From Jeotgalibacillus alimentarius (GTDB lineage Bacteria; Bacillota; Bacilli; Bacillales; Jeotgalibacillaceae): DNA of 64,000 nucleotides. The translations under genes were made by a program, and so were the position numbers. This document shows, piece after piece, positions 17,805 to 27,524 of this stretch. The notes under the pieces were generated by a model. It had not been told where the DNA came from and did no database searches. It worked only from the letters and a program-made list of their open reading frames with translations. Position 1 is the stretch's first letter. Every line of letters begins with the position of its first letter. The stretch covers positions 310,001 through 374,000 of the forward strand of contig NZ_JXRQ01000017.1 in the NCBI RefSeq assembly GCF_000829445.1, written 5' to 3'.

Positions 17805-18053
17805 ATGATGAGAATTTCTGATCTGCAATCAAAGGATATTGTATCTATAACGGATGGAAAAAAACTGGGGTTAATCGCTGATATAGACCTGAATGTTAAA
17901 ACCGGCATGATTGATTCTTTTATCTTGCATTCCTCAGGTGGCTGGTTCAGCAAAGGAGAAGAAGTAAAAATCATGTGGAAAGATGTAGCGAAGATCGGTA
18001 ACGATGTGATCTTAGTCAGACACCCTTTCAATCAGGAGACACTCATCAAATAA
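17805..18053 (+). CDS. ylmC: YlmC/YmxH family PRC-barrel protein
   Basis: This is an 82-residue member of the YlmC/YmxH sporulation-associated family with a PRC-barrel-like fold. Typical sequence includes LQSKDIVSITDGKKLGLIADIDLN and a C-terminal KIGNDVILVRH. The exact function is not established. GGAGG lies 6 nt before the ATG; the second ATG three bases on is possible. It follows the sigG terminator, as ylmC does near sigG in B. subtilis, though the intervening ABC-transporter gene ylmA of that species is missing. Confidence 0.88.
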   Translation: MMRISDLQSKDIVSITDGKKLGLIADIDLNVKTGMIDSFILHSSGGWFSKGEEVKIMWKDVAKIGNDVILVRHPFNQETLIK

Positions 18054-18120
18054 GGAGATTTTTAAGGATTTATGGTACACTCTTATTGAATCTCTGAACA
18101 GACAGAAAGGTTTGATATAC

Positions 18121-18936
18121 ATGCAAATGGTTGCTGATCAATCAAATATATTTCTGGAATCTCCTTTATGGAAAAAAAGGTTCCCGAACCTGACTGCAAT
18201 CTTCACAACAAAAAACGGTGGTATCAGCAGCGGACATTTTTCAACGCTGAATACTGGTTTACATGTTCAGGATCATCAGGAAGATGTCATCCAAAATCGC
18301 CGGACAGTCGCAAAAAGCAGCGGCTGGGATCTAAATAAATGGATATTTGCAGACCAGATTCACGGTACCCGTGTAGTGAAAGTGACTGCACGTCATGCCG
18401 GAATGGGTACTGAATCTTATAATGAAGCGGTAAAAGCTGCAGATGGCCTCTGGACTATTGATCAGGGGCTTGGCCTTTCTCTTGGGTTTGCGGATTGTGT
18501 GCCGATTTATTTTACTGAACCGGAAACAGGATTCGCGGGCGTTGCACATGCAGGCTGGAAAGGCAGCGTTCAGAATATTAGCGGTGAAATGATCAGACAG
18601 GCTGATGAAGCTGGTGTCTGCATAGATAAAGTCCACGTACTGATTGGTCCTTCAATCGGCAAATGCTGTTACACAGTTGACCATAAAGTCATCAGCCAGT
18701 TGCCTGTGGAAGTTTCACAAGCGCCCGGAATTTATGAACAGACAGGAACTGATCAATATAAGCTTGACCTGCCTGAACTGAACAGAAAGCTTCTTCAGTC
18801 AGCAGGTGTAAAGGATGAACATATATTGTTAAGCGAAATGTGTACATCGTGCAATAAAGATCTGTTTTTCTCACACCGGAGAGACCAGGGGAAAACAGGC
18901 AGGATGTCTGCTGTGATCGGATGGAGGGAAGAATAG
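18121..18936 (+). CDS. ylmD: Purine nucleoside phosphorylase / peptidoglycan editing factor YlmD
   Basis: This is a YfiH/LACC1-family enzyme (DUF152). Family members act on purine nucleosides (phosphorolysis and deamination) and in E. coli influence peptidoglycan fidelity. The 271-residue sequence keeps the metal and catalytic residues: Cys in GFADCVPIYF, His in AHAGWKGS, Cys-Cys in GPSIGKCCYTV, and the C-terminal DLFFSHRRD. ATG 18121 follows AAAGG; the TTG at 18112 is too close to it. An extended -10, TGGTACACT at 18073-18081, may start this unit. The end lies just before ylmE. Confidence 0.88.
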   Translation: MQMVADQSNIFLESPLWKKRFPNLTAIFTTKNGGISSGHFSTLNTGLHVQDHQEDVIQNRRTVAKSSGWDLNKWIFADQIHGTRVVKVTARHAGMGTESYNEAVKAADGLWTIDQGLGLSLGFADCVPIYFTEPETGFAGVAHAGWKGSVQNISGEMIRQADEAGVCIDKVHVLIGPSIGKCCYTVDHKVISQLPVEVSQAPGIYEQTGTDQYKLDLPELNRKLLQSAGVKDEHILLSEMCTSCNKDLFFSHRRDQGKTGRMSAVIGWREE

Positions 18937-18938
18937 CA

Positions 18939-19610
18939 TTGAAAGTATCTGAAAAGCTGAAAGTAATTAATAAAGATATTCAGGCAGCAGCGGAACGTGC
19001 CGGAAGAAATACTGCCGATATTAATATTGTAGCAGTTACAAAGTATGTAAGTAATGACAGAACCCAGGAGGCAGTTGATGCAGGACTTGTCCACCTTGGT
19101 GAGAACCGTCCTGAAGGATTCAAAGAAAAAAGTGAAACTATCAGTGGAGATGTGAACTGGCATTATATAGGATCTTTGCAATCAAGAAAAGTTAAAAATG
19201 TGATTAACGAAGTAGATTTTCTCCACTCTTTGGACCGGATCTCGCTTGCAAAGGAAATTCAAAAGCGTGCTGAAAAACAGGTCCCATGCTTTATTCAGGT
19301 AAATGTGTCAGGAGAAGAACAAAAACATGGACTTTCTCCGGAAAATACTTCACAATTTGTCGAAGAACTCGCAAATTATGATAAAATAAAGGTAATTGGC
19401 CTGATGACAATGGCGCCGCTGACTGAAGATAAAGAGGTGATCCGCAGCTGTTTCAAACAGCTGGCAGAGCTCAGAAAGGAAATCGCTGCAAAAAATCTGC
19501 AGCACGCACCCTGCACTGAGCTGTCAATGGGGATGTCAAATGACTTTACGATAGCCATTGAAGAAGGAGCTACCTACATAAGAATCGGATCTTCGCTCGT
19601 CGGAGAATAA
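18939..19610 (+). CDS. ylmE: PLP-binding protein YlmE (YggS/PROSC family)
   Basis: YggS-family proteins carry pyridoxal 5'-phosphate and buffer its level, affecting amino-acid homeostasis; no catalytic reaction is firmly assigned. The 223 residues form an alanine-racemase-like TIM barrel with the PLP lysine in [21 protein letters not shown], and the phosphate-binding [14 protein letters not shown] near the C terminus. TTG 18939 is chosen because the product then aligns with B. subtilis YlmE from its first residue and GGAGGGAAG sits upstream. The alternative ATG at 18921 overlaps that site. It is next to sepF, a conserved linkage. Confidence 0.88.
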   Translation: MKVSEKLKVINKDIQAAAERAGRNTADINIVAVTKYVSNDRTQEAVDAGLVHLGENRPEGFKEKSETISGDVNWHYIGSLQSRKVKNVINEVDFLHSLDRISLAKEIQKRAEKQVPCFIQVNVSGEEQKHGLSPENTSQFVEELANYDKIKVIGLMTMAPLTEDKEVIRSCFKQLAELRKEIAAKNLQHAPCTELSMGMSNDFTIAIEEGATYIRIGSSLVGE

Positions 19611-19627
19611 AGGAGGAAATCCGTATT

Positions 19628-20038
19628 ATGGGGATGAAAACGAAATTTAAAGATTTTTTCTTTGGTGAAGAAGAGGAATACGTAGAGGAAATAACAGAAG
19701 AGACACCTGAAGAGCCGAGAAGTATTAAAAAATCTTCTCAAAAACAGAATGTGGTCAGTCTTCAAAGCATTCAGCAGTCTTCGAAAATGGTATTAATGGA
19801 GCCGAGAATGTATGCTGAAGCTCAGGAGATTGCCGATCACCTGAAAAGTCACCGTGCAGTCGTGGTGAACCTCCAGCGTATCAGTAAAGATCAGGCAAAA
19901 AGAATCGTGGATTTTCTGAGCGGGACCGTCTATGCAATCGGCGGAGACATTCAGCGGGTCGGCACTGATATCTTTTTATGCACGCCTGATAATATAGAAG
20001 TCAGTGGAAATATCACAGACTTAATTCAAGAAGATTAA
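19628..20038 (+). CDS. sepF: Cell division protein SepF
   Basis: SepF binds the FtsZ C terminus and membranes and shapes the division septum, overlapping in role with FtsA. The 136-residue protein has an N-terminal membrane-binding amphipathic helix ([11 protein letters not shown]), an acidic linker of about 40 residues, and a compact SepF core from [14 protein letters not shown] through [18 protein letters not shown] to [21 protein letters not shown] lies 11 nt ahead of the ATG; the internal ATG at 19634 is an alternative. Confidence 0.95.
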   Translation: MGMKTKFKDFFFGEEEEYVEEITEETPEEPRSIKKSSQKQNVVSLQSIQQSSKMVLMEPRMYAEAQEIADHLKSHRAVVVNLQRISKDQAKRIVDFLSGTVYAIGGDIQRVGTDIFLCTPDNIEVSGNITDLIQED

Positions 20039-20061
20039 CATGATGGGTGGTTAAAAGCAGC

Positions 20062-20346
20062 ATGGATAGTGTTTTAATTTCAATATATCAGGTGCTGGAA
20101 ATGTTATTAACATTCTTCAGCTATGCACTAATTATTTATATCCTGCTCTCATGGTTTCCAAATGCCAGAGAAAGCAGTTTTGGTCAGATTCTCGCAAAGA
20201 TCTGTGAGCCTTATCTCGAGCCTTTCAGGAGGATCATACCACCTCTTGGCATGATTGATATCTCCCCGCTGGTAGCGATCATCGCGCTTAACCTGGCAAT
20301 TGGCGGGTTGGGACAGTTATTTCAACTGCTTATTCGTATGTTTTAA
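20062..20346 (+). CDS. ylmG: YggT/YlmG family membrane protein
   Basis: YlmG is a small integral membrane protein of the YggT family, linked to division and, in plastids, nucleoid distribution; its molecular role is unclear. The 94 residues have two hydrophobic segments (about 9-30 and 68-90) flanking the conserved LSWFPNARES and CEPYLEPFRRIIPP. ATG 20062 fits the B. subtilis start; GTG at 20047 lies within the purine-rich GGGTGG that probably serves as ribosome binding site. It lies between sepF and ylmH. Confidence 0.9.
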   Translation: MDSVLISIYQVLEMLLTFFSYALIIYILLSWFPNARESSFGQILAKICEPYLEPFRRIIPPLGMIDISPLVAIIALNLAIGGLGQLFQLLIRMF

Positions 20347-20356
20347 TAATCATTCA

Positions 20357-20385
20357 AGGCCCGGTGGCTGTCACCGGGCTTTCTT
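20357..20385 (+). terminator. Terminator-like hairpin between ylmG and ylmH
   Basis: GCCCGGTG pairs with CACCGGGC around GCTGT and is followed by TTTCTTG. The T tract is short, so it may terminate partially and lower ylmH expression relative to the upstream genes. Confidence 0.65.
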
Positions 20386-20407
20386 GTATAGAAAGGGATT
20401 GACAAAT

Positions 20408-21184
20408 ATGACAGTATATCAGCATTTCCGGGAAGAAGAAAAAGGATTTATCGATCAGGTGCTGGACTGGAAACAGGATGTTGAATTTAAGTATGCGCCA
20501 AGGCTGACCCACTTCCTTGATCCAAGGCAGCAATTCATCATTCAGTCGATCATAGGGTCAGCAGGTGAAATAAAAGCATCATTTGATGGCGGTACTGATG
20601 AGAGTGAACGGAAAAGAGCATTCATCTACCCTGAATATTTAATTCCTTCTGAAGAGGATTTTGAGCTCTCCCTGCTCGATGTCGGCTTCCCTTCAAAATT
20701 TGTACAGCTCACTCACGGAGATATACTGGGCTCTCTGATGGGGCTTGGTATTAAAAGAGAAGCACTTGGAGACATCCTCGCTGCGAAAGACAGTATTCAA
20801 ATCATTACATCAAAAGACATGAAAGATTTTCTTATGATGAATTTTATCCAGGCAGGAAAGGCTAAAGTGAATGTAACCGAAGAGAAATGGGAAAATATCA
20901 TTCAGCCGGAAAACAGGTGGAGTGAAAAAAATGTACTTGTATCCTCTATGCGACTTGATACGGTGATTGCCAGTTCCTTAAATCTTTCACGTCAAAAAGC
21001 CCAGCTGCTGATCCAGGGAGGAAGGGTAAAAGTTAACTTCAGGCAGGAAGAGAAAACTTCTTTCGAATTAGACCAGGGGGATATGATCTCAGTCAGGGGG
21101 CATGGAAGAATGAGGGTCGGGGAACGAAGCGGTATGACGAAAAAGGAAAAAATCAGACTCAATTTTTATTTCCTGCAATCATAA
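20408..21184 (+). CDS. ylmH: S4-domain RNA-binding protein YlmH (RqcP)
   Basis: YlmH in B. subtilis (also RqcP2) is an S4-domain protein that binds stalled 50S subunits and can take part in ribosome-associated quality control with RqcH, whose gene is also in this window. The 258 residues have an N-terminal alpha/beta domain (HFLDPRQQFIIQSI) and a C-terminal S4 domain beginning near RLDTVIASSLNLSRQKAQLLIQ. ATG 20408 follows AAAGGGATTG. Earlier in-frame starts overlap ylmG and read through the hairpin. Confidence 0.92.
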   Translation: MTVYQHFREEEKGFIDQVLDWKQDVEFKYAPRLTHFLDPRQQFIIQSIIGSAGEIKASFDGGTDESERKRAFIYPEYLIPSEEDFELSLLDVGFPSKFVQLTHGDILGSLMGLGIKREALGDILAAKDSIQIITSKDMKDFLMMNFIQAGKAKVNVTEEKWENIIQPENRWSEKNVLVSSMRLDTVIASSLNLSRQKAQLLIQGGRVKVNFRQEEKTSFELDQGDMISVRGHGRMRVGERSGMTKKEKIRLNFYFLQS

Positions 21185-21228
21185 TGAAAGAATTAAAAGG
21201 ATTTTCCCACAAAAGGTCGAATCATCAG

Positions 21229-21234
21229 TATAAT
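21229..21234 (+). promoter_or_regulatory. Possible -10 element of a divIVA promoter
   Basis: A perfect TATAAT lies 37 bp before the divIVA start. The -35 side (TTCCCA or TCCCAC at 18-19 bp) is poor. A separate divIVA promoter is plausible, not proven. Confidence 0.4.
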
Positions 21235-21270
21235 GGATAATAGAGACAAAAAGTTTTGGAGGTGCAGATG

Positions 21271-21780
21271 ATGCCGTTATCACCGCTTGATATACATAAT
21301 AAAGATTTCAGCCGGGGATTCAGAGGATACGATGAAGATGAAGTAAATGAATTCCTTGACCACGTGATGAGAGATTATGAACTTGTTCTGCGTGAGAAAA
21401 AGGAACTTGAAGAAAAACTGAATAACCATACAGAAAGGCTCGGGCACTTCACTACAATTGAAGAAACACTCAACAAATCAATTGTCGTGGCCCAGGAAGC
21501 AGCTGAAGAAGTAAAGCGTAATGCAAATAAAGAGGCAAAACTGATTGTAAAAGAGGCAGAAAAAAATGCTGACAGGATTGTGAATGAATCACTCACAAAA
21601 GCGCGAAAAATCGCCCTCGAGATAGAAGACCTTAAGAAACAGTCAAAAGTCTTCCGTACACGATTCAGAATGCTGATAGAAGCTCAGCTTGATCTGATCA
21701 ATAATGATGATTGGGACGAACTGATGGAGTACGACCTCGATACAGAAGAGCTGAAAAGTCTTGAACCTGAACATGATTAA
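21271..21780 (+). CDS. divIVA: Cell-pole and septum marker protein DivIVA
   Basis: DivIVA recognises negatively curved membrane at poles and septa and recruits MinJ and, in sporulation, RacA. The 169-residue protein has the N-terminal membrane-binding domain MPLSPLDIHNKDFSRGFRGY followed by DEDEVNEFLDHV, then an extended coiled coil to about residue 140. ATG 21271 is preferred over the adjacent ATG at 21268: GGAGG at 21258-21262 is 8 nt away and the product aligns with B. subtilis DivIVA. Confidence 0.96.
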   Translation: MPLSPLDIHNKDFSRGFRGYDEDEVNEFLDHVMRDYELVLREKKELEEKLNNHTERLGHFTTIEETLNKSIVVAQEAAEEVKRNANKEAKLIVKEAEKNADRIVNESLTKARKIALEIEDLKKQSKVFRTRFRMLIEAQLDLINNDDWDELMEYDLDTEELKSLEPEHD

Positions 21781-21786
21781 GAAAGA

Positions 21787-21815
21787 TTGACGTTTAAGCT
21801 TTATGTTACTATAAT
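21787..21815 (+). promoter_or_regulatory. Promoter of ileS leader
   Basis: TTGACG at 21787-21792 and TATAAT at 21810-21815 with a 17-bp spacer form a near-consensus sigma-A promoter 6 bp after the divIVA stop. The leader from about 21822 to the ileS ATG is about 530 nt. Confidence 0.8.
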
Positions 21816-21821
21816 TAAACT

Positions 21822-22106
21822 GTTAAAATGAAATATCTTGTATATGCACTTATATGATTCATCAACTATGATGGGAACAGTATTTTGTGATGATCCGTCT
21901 TCAGCGAACCGGGGATGGTGCCAGCCCGGTACGGAGTCACTTGAGAAAATCACCCCTGAGTTTTCAGACTGAAGCCGAGTAAGTCTGAACGTGTAACAGC
22001 GTTAACCGTTACTTGAGTGGAAAAAGTCTAAGCTTTTTCTATAAGGGTGGTACCGCGTGAAGCACAGTCTCTCTCGTCCCTTTACCAGGGATGGGGGAGT
22101 TTTTTA
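21822..22106 (+). promoter_or_regulatory. T-box leader, isoleucine-specific, upstream of ileS
   Basis: The T-box core AAGGGTGGTACCGCG lies at 22043-22057 and is followed by a terminator in which CTCTCTCGTCCC (22069-22080) pairs with GGGATGGGGGAG, then a T run. ATC at 21949-21951, followed by A, is the likely specifier codon for isoleucine. UGGU in the antiterminator bulge fits an A discriminator base (ACCA end) in tRNA-Ile. Uncharged tRNA-Ile should stabilise the antiterminator and switch on ileS. The 5' limit is set from the promoter. Confidence 0.92.
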
Positions 22107-22113
22107 TTGTATT

Positions 22114-22312
22114 GGCTTTGTTAAAGTCAAATGTTGTTTTTGCACAGCTGGTGATTGGAGCGGAAGGGGGACGACTCCAGCAGGAGAAGCGTGACAGGTG
22201 AGACCCCGCAAGCGCCCCGCGCTGAGGAGGTCCGATTGAATCGGAGCCAAAAGACGGCTCATGCGGAAAGCGTTCCCCCTGGAGCGGAAATCGGGCAGCC
22301 ACCTTTAACAGC
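22114..22312 (+). repeat. Palindromic repeat copy 2, between T-box and ileS
   Basis: GGCTTTGTTAA at 22114 and TTAACAGCGC ending near 22312 form the ends. The interior shares long stretches with copy 1, including CACAGCTGGTGATTG, GACGACTCCAGCAGGAGAAG and CTGGAGCGGAAATC. It is transcribed as part of the ileS leader after the T-box terminator, leaving about 40 nt before the ileS ATG. Open frames across it on both strands are products of the repeat, not genes. Confidence 0.85.
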
Positions 22313-22353
22313 GCGAGTATTTTTAAGCATGTTTATAAACAGGAGGAGAAAAA

Positions 22354-25128
22354 ATGGAATACAAAAATACATTATTAATGCCAAAAACAGCGTTCCCTAT
22401 GCGTGGAAACCTGCCGAACCGTGAACCGGATATGCAGGAAAAATGGGCAGAAATGGACATCTATAAAAAAGTTCAGGAAAGAACATCAGGCCGTCCACTA
22501 TTCGTTCTGCACGATGGACCTCCATATGCAAACGGAGATCTTCACATGGGTCACGCGCTGAATAAAGTATTAAAGGACTTTATTGTGCGCTATAAATCAA
22601 TGAGCGGATATCAGGCTCCATATGTCCCAGGCTGGGATACACACGGTTTGCCGATTGAGCAGGCACTGACAAATAAGGGTGTGAAGCGTAAAGAAATGAC
22701 TGTAGCAGAATTCCGTGAAAAGTGTGCGGAATATGCCCTGCAGCAGATTGATAATCAGCGCACTCAGTTTAAGCGTATTGGCGTACGTGGCGATTGGGAT
22801 AACCCGTATATCACACTGAACCCTGAATATGAGGCAGAACAGATCCGCGTATTCGGTGAGATGGCGAAAAAAGGCTATATCTATAAAGGGAAAAAGCCTG
22901 TCTACTGGTCACCTTCAAGTGAGTCTGCATTAGCAGAAGCAGAGATTGAATATCAGGATAAGCGTTCTCCTTCAATTTATGTATCATTCGATGTGAAAGA
23001 TGGGAAAGGCAAGCTTGATGAAGGCACTGCATTCATCATCTGGACAACAACGCCATGGACGATTCCTGCTAACCTTGCAATCGCACTTCACCCGGATCTT
23101 GAGTATGTAGCGGTTGATACTGGCAGTAAAAAGTTTGTCGTTGCAAAAGAGTTGCTTGAAAAAGTTCAGGAAACAATGGAGTGGGAGAAGGCAGAAGTTA
23201 CTGATACATTCAGAGGTTCTGACCTTGAGCATGTAACTGCACAGCACCCTCTTTATGAGCGTGAATCACTTGTGGTACTTGGTGAACACGTCACAACTGA
23301 TGCTGGTACAGGATGTGTTCATACTGCACCTGGACATGGGGAAGACGACTTTATCACAGGTAAAGAATATGGGCTAGATGTTCTTTGCCCGGTTGATGAC
23401 CGCGGGGTATTTACAGCTGAGGCACCTGGGTTTGAAGGACTGTTTTATGATACAGCGAATAAGCCAATCACAGAAAAACTTGAAGAAGCAGGCGCACTGT
23501 TAAAGCTTGAGTTCTTTACTCACAGCTATCCGCATGACTGGAGAACGAAAAAGCCGATTATTTTCCGTGCTACTGCACAATGGTTTGCTTCGATTGATAA
23601 ATTCAGAGATGAATTAATGCAGGCAGTAAAAGATACAAAGTGGATCCCGGGCTGGGGTGAAACCAGACTGTTCAACATGGTGCGTGACCGCGGTGACTGG
23701 TGTATCTCAAGACAGCGTGCATGGGGTGTGCCGATTCCGGTATTCTACGCAGAAAATGGAGATGCAATCATTACGGAAGAAACGATCGAACACGTGTCGA
23801 ATCTGTTTGCAGAACATGGCTCTAACATCTGGTTTGAGCGTGATGCGAAAGATCTTCTTCCTGAAGGATTTACACATGAAGGCAGTCCTAATGGCCGTTT
23901 TACAAAAGAACAGGATATTATGGATGTATGGTTCGACAGTGGTTCATCCCACCAATCCGTACTGACAGTCCGTGACGACCTGCAGCGTCCTGCAGATCTT
24001 TATTTAGAGGGAAGTGACCAGTACAGAGGCTGGTTCAACTCTTCGCTGACAACTGGTGTTGCTGTGACAGGTAAAGCACCTTATAAGGGTGTGTTAAGTC
24101 ACGGATTTGCCCTGGATGGCAACGGCCGTAAGATGAGTAAATCACTCGGTAATGTAGTTTTACCTTCAAAAGTGATGAATCAGCTTGGTGCTGACATCCT
24201 GCGTCTGTGGGTAGCTTCAGTTGACTATCAGGCGGATGTACGTGTATCTGATCCGATTTTGAAGCAGGTTGCTGAGGTATATCGTAAAATGCGTAACACT
24301 CTGCGTTTCCTGTTAGCTAACCTTGCTGATTTTGATCCTGCAAAAGATGCGGTATCATTTGAGAACTTAAGAGAAGTCGATCAATTCATGATGGTTCGTC
24401 TGAATCAGGTAGTAAAATCAGTTACATCATCGTATGAAAATTATGAGTTTGCTTCAATTTACCATACGGTCAATAATTTCTGTACGACTGACCTGAGCTC
24501 GTTCTATCTTGATTTTGCAAAAGATATTTTATATATCGAAGCAGCAAATCATCCGGATCGTCGTGCAATGCAGACAGTCATGTATGAATCACTTGTGTCA
24601 CTAGTTAAGCTGCTGTCACCGATTCTTTCACATACTGCAGATGAAGTATGGTCATTCATTCCTGGTGTGACAGAAGAAAGCGTTCAGTTGACTGATATGC
24701 CGGAAACTGCAACGTATGAAAATGAAAAGGCGCTGCTTGATAAGTGGAATGCGTTCCTTGATGTGAGAGATGATGTGCTTAAGGCGCTTGAGGAAGCAAG
24801 AAGCAGTAAGCTGATCGGTAAGTCACTTGCAGCTAAAGTAACGCTGTATGCTGATGAAAAGACGCATGAGCTTCTATCTTCAGTAAATGAAGATCTGAAG
24901 CAGTTGTTTATTGTGTCTGACTTTGAACTTTCAACTTCAGAAGGTGCCCCTGAAAAGGCGATGCAGTTTGAAGGTCACAAAGTGGCAGTTGAAAAAGCTG
25001 AAGGTGAAACATGTGAAAGATGCTGGACAGTAACAACTGACGTTGGCAGTGACAGCGATCACCCGACTCTTTGTACAAGATGTGCATCTGTCGTAAAAGA
25101 ACATTACGCAGATGTCACTGCAGAATAA
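22354..25128 (+). CDS. ileS: Isoleucyl-tRNA synthetase IleS
   Basis: IleRS charges tRNA-Ile and edits valine. The 924-residue class I enzyme has the HIGH-type motif HMGH at about residue 64 within [15 protein letters not shown], the CP1 editing domain (about 190-390, with [15 protein letters not shown]), and KMSKS at about 593. The C-terminal zinc module has CERCW and CTRC near 887-912. GGAGGAG precedes the ATG. This is the housekeeping bacterial form, with no sign of the mupirocin-resistant type. It is under T-box control. Confidence 0.98.
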   Translation: MEYKNTLLMPKTAFPMRGNLPNREPDMQEKWAEMDIYKKVQERTSGRPLFVLHDGPPYANGDLHMGHALNKVLKDFIVRYKSMSGYQAPYVPGWDTHGLPIEQALTNKGVKRKEMTVAEFREKCAEYALQQIDNQRTQFKRIGVRGDWDNPYITLNPEYEAEQIRVFGEMAKKGYIYKGKKPVYWSPSSESALAEAEIEYQDKRSPSIYVSFDVKDGKGKLDEGTAFIIWTTTPWTIPANLAIALHPDLEYVAVDTGSKKFVVAKELLEKVQETMEWEKAEVTDTFRGSDLEHVTAQHPLYERESLVVLGEHVTTDAGTGCVHTAPGHGEDDFITGKEYGLDVLCPVDDRGVFTAEAPGFEGLFYDTANKPITEKLEEAGALLKLEFFTHSYPHDWRTKKPIIFRATAQWFASIDKFRDELMQAVKDTKWIPGWGETRLFNMVRDRGDWCISRQRAWGVPIPVFYAENGDAIITEETIEHVSNLFAEHGSNIWFERDAKDLLPEGFTHEGSPNGRFTKEQDIMDVWFDSGSSHQSVLTVRDDLQRPADLYLEGSDQYRGWFNSSLTTGVAVTGKAPYKGVLSHGFALDGNGRKMSKSLGNVVLPSKVMNQLGADILRLWVASVDYQADVRVSDPILKQVAEVYRKMRNTLRFLLANLADFDPAKDAVSFENLREVDQFMMVRLNQVVKSVTSSYENYEFASIYHTVNNFCTTDLSSFYLDFAKDILYIEAANHPDRRAMQTVMYESLVSLVKLLSPILSHTADEVWSFIPGVTEESVQLTDMPETATYENEKALLDKWNAFLDVRDDVLKALEEARSSKLIGKSLAAKVTLYADEKTHELLSSVNEDLKQLFIVSDFELSTSEGAPEKAMQFEGHKVAVEKAEGETCERCWTVTTDVGSDSDHPTLCTRCASVVKEHYADVTAE

Positions 25129-25139
25129 TACCACTCAGG

Positions 25140-25166
25140 CTGCCGGCTACATTGCCGGCAGCTTTA
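25140..25166 (+). terminator. Terminator after ileS
   Basis: CTGCCGGC pairs with GCCGGCAG around TACATT, followed by CTTTATT. The T tract is interrupted, so termination may be partial. Confidence 0.75.
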
Positions 25167-25184
25167 TTAATTAGAGAGTGCATA

Positions 25185-25320
25185 GATTTTGACTCATTCC
25201 ATGCCTGCGGGCTTGGCTTTTCAAGCGGAGCTTGAAAAGTACCGAATAAGAAAAGAAGGCAGGAATTCAAGCTAGCTTGATTCCTGTCTTCTTTTCTTAT
25301 TCGGTAAATGAGCCAAAATC
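25185..25320. repeat. Nested palindromic element between ileS and lspA
   Basis: Outer inverted repeats of 14 bp (GATTTTGACTCATT at 25185-25198 and AATGAGCCAAAATC at 25307-25320, one mismatch) enclose a 10-bp-arm hairpin (25217-25239, CTTTTCAAGC/GCTTGAAAAG). A long palindrome (25240-25306) follows, with arms of about 33 bp starting TACCGAATAAG and almost perfectly mirrored. The parts abut without gaps on the right side. No reading frame is credible. It could be a MITE-like relic or a strong RNA hairpin. The rest of the 310-bp ileS-lspA gap holds the ileS terminator and the lspA promoter. Confidence 0.85.
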
Positions 25321-25391
25321 GGACGTTGTCCTGTTAAAAACCAAACTATTTACGAAACATCTTCTGTAATCATGTCTAAGTCTTTGAATTA

Positions 25392-25400
25392 TGCTACAAT
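25392..25400 (+). promoter_or_regulatory. Extended -10 promoter of lspA
   Basis: TGCTACAAT is a TGn-extended -10 without a clear -35. The implied start near 25407 lies 32 nt before the lspA start codon and excludes the upstream in-frame ATG at 25391. Confidence 0.55.
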
Positions 25401-25438
25401 ACTTTAAGGGTTTGCAACGAGATAACGGAGGTAGACAA

Positions 25439-25927
25439 GTGATCTATTATTTGCTGGCTTTATTTATTATCGCAGTGGACCAGCTGACTAAATGGCTGGT
25501 TGTCCGGAATATGGAAGTAGGGGAATCGATCAATGTGATTGACGGTGTCTTCTACCTGACCTCGCATCGTAATACAGGTGCGGCATGGGGAATGCTTGAG
25601 GGACAGATGTGGCTTTTTTATATTGTTACACTGACCGTAATCGCAGGAATTCTTTATTACTATTACAAACATGCTAAAGGAAATAAATTGTTCAGTGTGA
25701 GTCTGATGGTATTGCTTGGCGGAGCGGTTGGAAATTTTATTGACCGTATCTTCAGGCAGGAAGTTGTGGACTTTGTACAGCTGACATTCTTCAATTTTAT
25801 TTTTAATATTGCAGATGCGGCACTGACAATCGGTGTAATCATGCTGTTTATTCAGATGATTTTAGAAGAAGTGCAGGAAAAGAGGAAGAAAAATGGAAAA
25901 CATTCAACACTTGATACAGGAGAATGA
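25439..25927 (+). CDS. lspA: Lipoprotein signal peptidase LspA
   Basis: LspA (signal peptidase II) removes signal peptides from diacylglyceryl-modified prolipoproteins in the membrane. The 162-residue protein has four membrane segments and the catalytic aspartates in GNFIDR (about D102) and FNIADA (about D126), plus the HRNTGAAWG motif near 40. GTG 25439 follows GGAGGTAGACAA and aligns with other LspA starts. It overlaps rluD by 35 bp. The ylyA gene found between ileS and lspA in B. subtilis is absent. Confidence 0.96.
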   Translation: MIYYLLALFIIAVDQLTKWLVVRNMEVGESINVIDGVFYLTSHRNTGAAWGMLEGQMWLFYIVTLTVIAGILYYYYKHAKGNKLFSVSLMVLLGGAVGNFIDRIFRQEVVDFVQLTFFNFIFNIADAALTIGVIMLFIQMILEEVQEKRKKNGKHSTLDTGE

Positions 25928-26825
25928 AAAAGGCAAGCGTATAGATGCAGTGCTCGCGGGACTTGAATATAACTGGTCAAGAACGCAGGTGCAGCAATGG
26001 ATCAAAGAAGGTAACGTAACTGTAAACGGCGCTAAAACAAAGCCGAATTATAAAAGCGTACCGGGAGATGAAGTACAGATCGAAATCCCTGACCCGGAAC
26101 CGCTTGATGTGGAAGCAGAAGAAATGAACCTGGATGTTTATTATGAAGATGCTGATGTCATCGTCGTTAATAAACCAAAAGGAATGGTCGTCCACCCGGC
26201 ACCAGGTCACCTTTCAGGTACCCTGGTAAACGGTCTGATGGCTCACTGTAAAGACCTTTCAGGCATCAACGGGGTTATGCGTCCCGGCATTGTCCACAGA
26301 ATTGATAAAGATACATCAGGTTTATTAATGGTCGCTAAAAATGACGCAGCACATGAAAAACTCGTTCAGCAGCTGGTTGATAAGACGGTAACGAGAAAAT
26401 ATACGGCTGTTGTACATGGTGTCCTCGATAACACTGCAGGCACCATTCATGCGCCGATCGGACGGGATAAAAAAGACCGTCAGAGTATGACTGTCGTTGA
26501 TGGCGGGAAGCAGGCAATCACGCATTTTAACGTAATAGAAAAATTTAAGGACTTTACACTGGTAGAGTGTATTCTTGAAACCGGACGTACACACCAGATC
26601 CGCGTTCATATGAAATATATCGGACATCCGCTTGCGGGAGATCCGAAATATGGACCACGTAAAACGCCTGACTTAAATGGACAGGCACTGCACGCAGGAG
26701 TGCTTGGATTTGTGCACCCGACGACTGAAGAATATATAGAATTCACTGCACCTGCTCCGGCAAGCTTTGATGAGTTTGTCGAAAAACTACGGAATGACGT
26801 TGACAATCCGGTTAAGAAAGATTAG
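25893..26825 (+). CDS. rluD: Ribosomal large subunit pseudouridine synthase, RluD family
   Basis: RluA/RluD-family enzymes convert uridines of 23S rRNA to pseudouridine. The 310-residue protein (B. subtilis YlyB type) has an N-terminal S4 domain ([12 protein letters not shown]...[14 protein letters not shown]), the catalytic Asp in [11 protein letters not shown] near residue 140, and the C-terminal [21 protein letters not shown] 25893 lies within the end of lspA. Its target positions are inferred from family only. The last codons contain the promoter of the pyr operon. Confidence 0.92.
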   Translation: MENIQHLIQENEKGKRIDAVLAGLEYNWSRTQVQQWIKEGNVTVNGAKTKPNYKSVPGDEVQIEIPDPEPLDVEAEEMNLDVYYEDADVIVVNKPKGMVVHPAPGHLSGTLVNGLMAHCKDLSGINGVMRPGIVHRIDKDTSGLLMVAKNDAAHEKLVQQLVDKTVTRKYTAVVHGVLDNTAGTIHAPIGRDKKDRQSMTVVDGGKQAITHFNVIEKFKDFTLVECILETGRTHQIRVHMKYIGHPLAGDPKYGPRKTPDLNGQALHAGVLGFVHPTTEEYIEFTAPAPASFDEFVEKLRNDVDNPVKKD

Positions 26826-26828
26826 AAT
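26800..26828 (+). promoter_or_regulatory. Promoter of the pyr operon
   Basis: TTGACA at 26800-26805 and TAGAAT at 26823-26828, with a 17-bp spacer, form an almost perfect sigma-A promoter overlapping the last codons of rluD. The start near 26835 sits just ahead of the first PyrR attenuator. Confidence 0.85.
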
Positions 26829-26834
26829 GAGAAC

Positions 26835-26945
26835 AACTTCATAACTGAAACCTTTAATCCGGTCCAGAGAGACAGGGAAGGCTTAGCGAATATTACAGGA
26901 TATTTCTGCCCTTCCGACTGCTCATAAGCCGGGAGGGTTTTTTTA
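26835..26945 (+). promoter_or_regulatory. PyrR attenuator 1, upstream of pyrR
   Basis: The PyrR-binding core GGTCCAGAGAGACAGGGAAGG (near 26861-26881) is followed by a terminator, CCCTTCCG pairing with CGGGAGGG (26909-26937), and a T run. UMP-bound PyrR is known to bind such loops, block the antiterminator and stop transcription when pyrimidines are plentiful. Confidence 0.9.
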
Positions 26946-26948
26946 TAA

Positions 26949-27518
<570 letters not shown>

Positions 27519-27524
27519 ACATCC

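Noticed and set aside
22039-22424. Open frames on both strands across the T-box end and repeat copy 2
   Set aside because: They are produced by the terminator and repeat sequence; composition is Arg/Pro/Ser-rich and they resemble no protein family.
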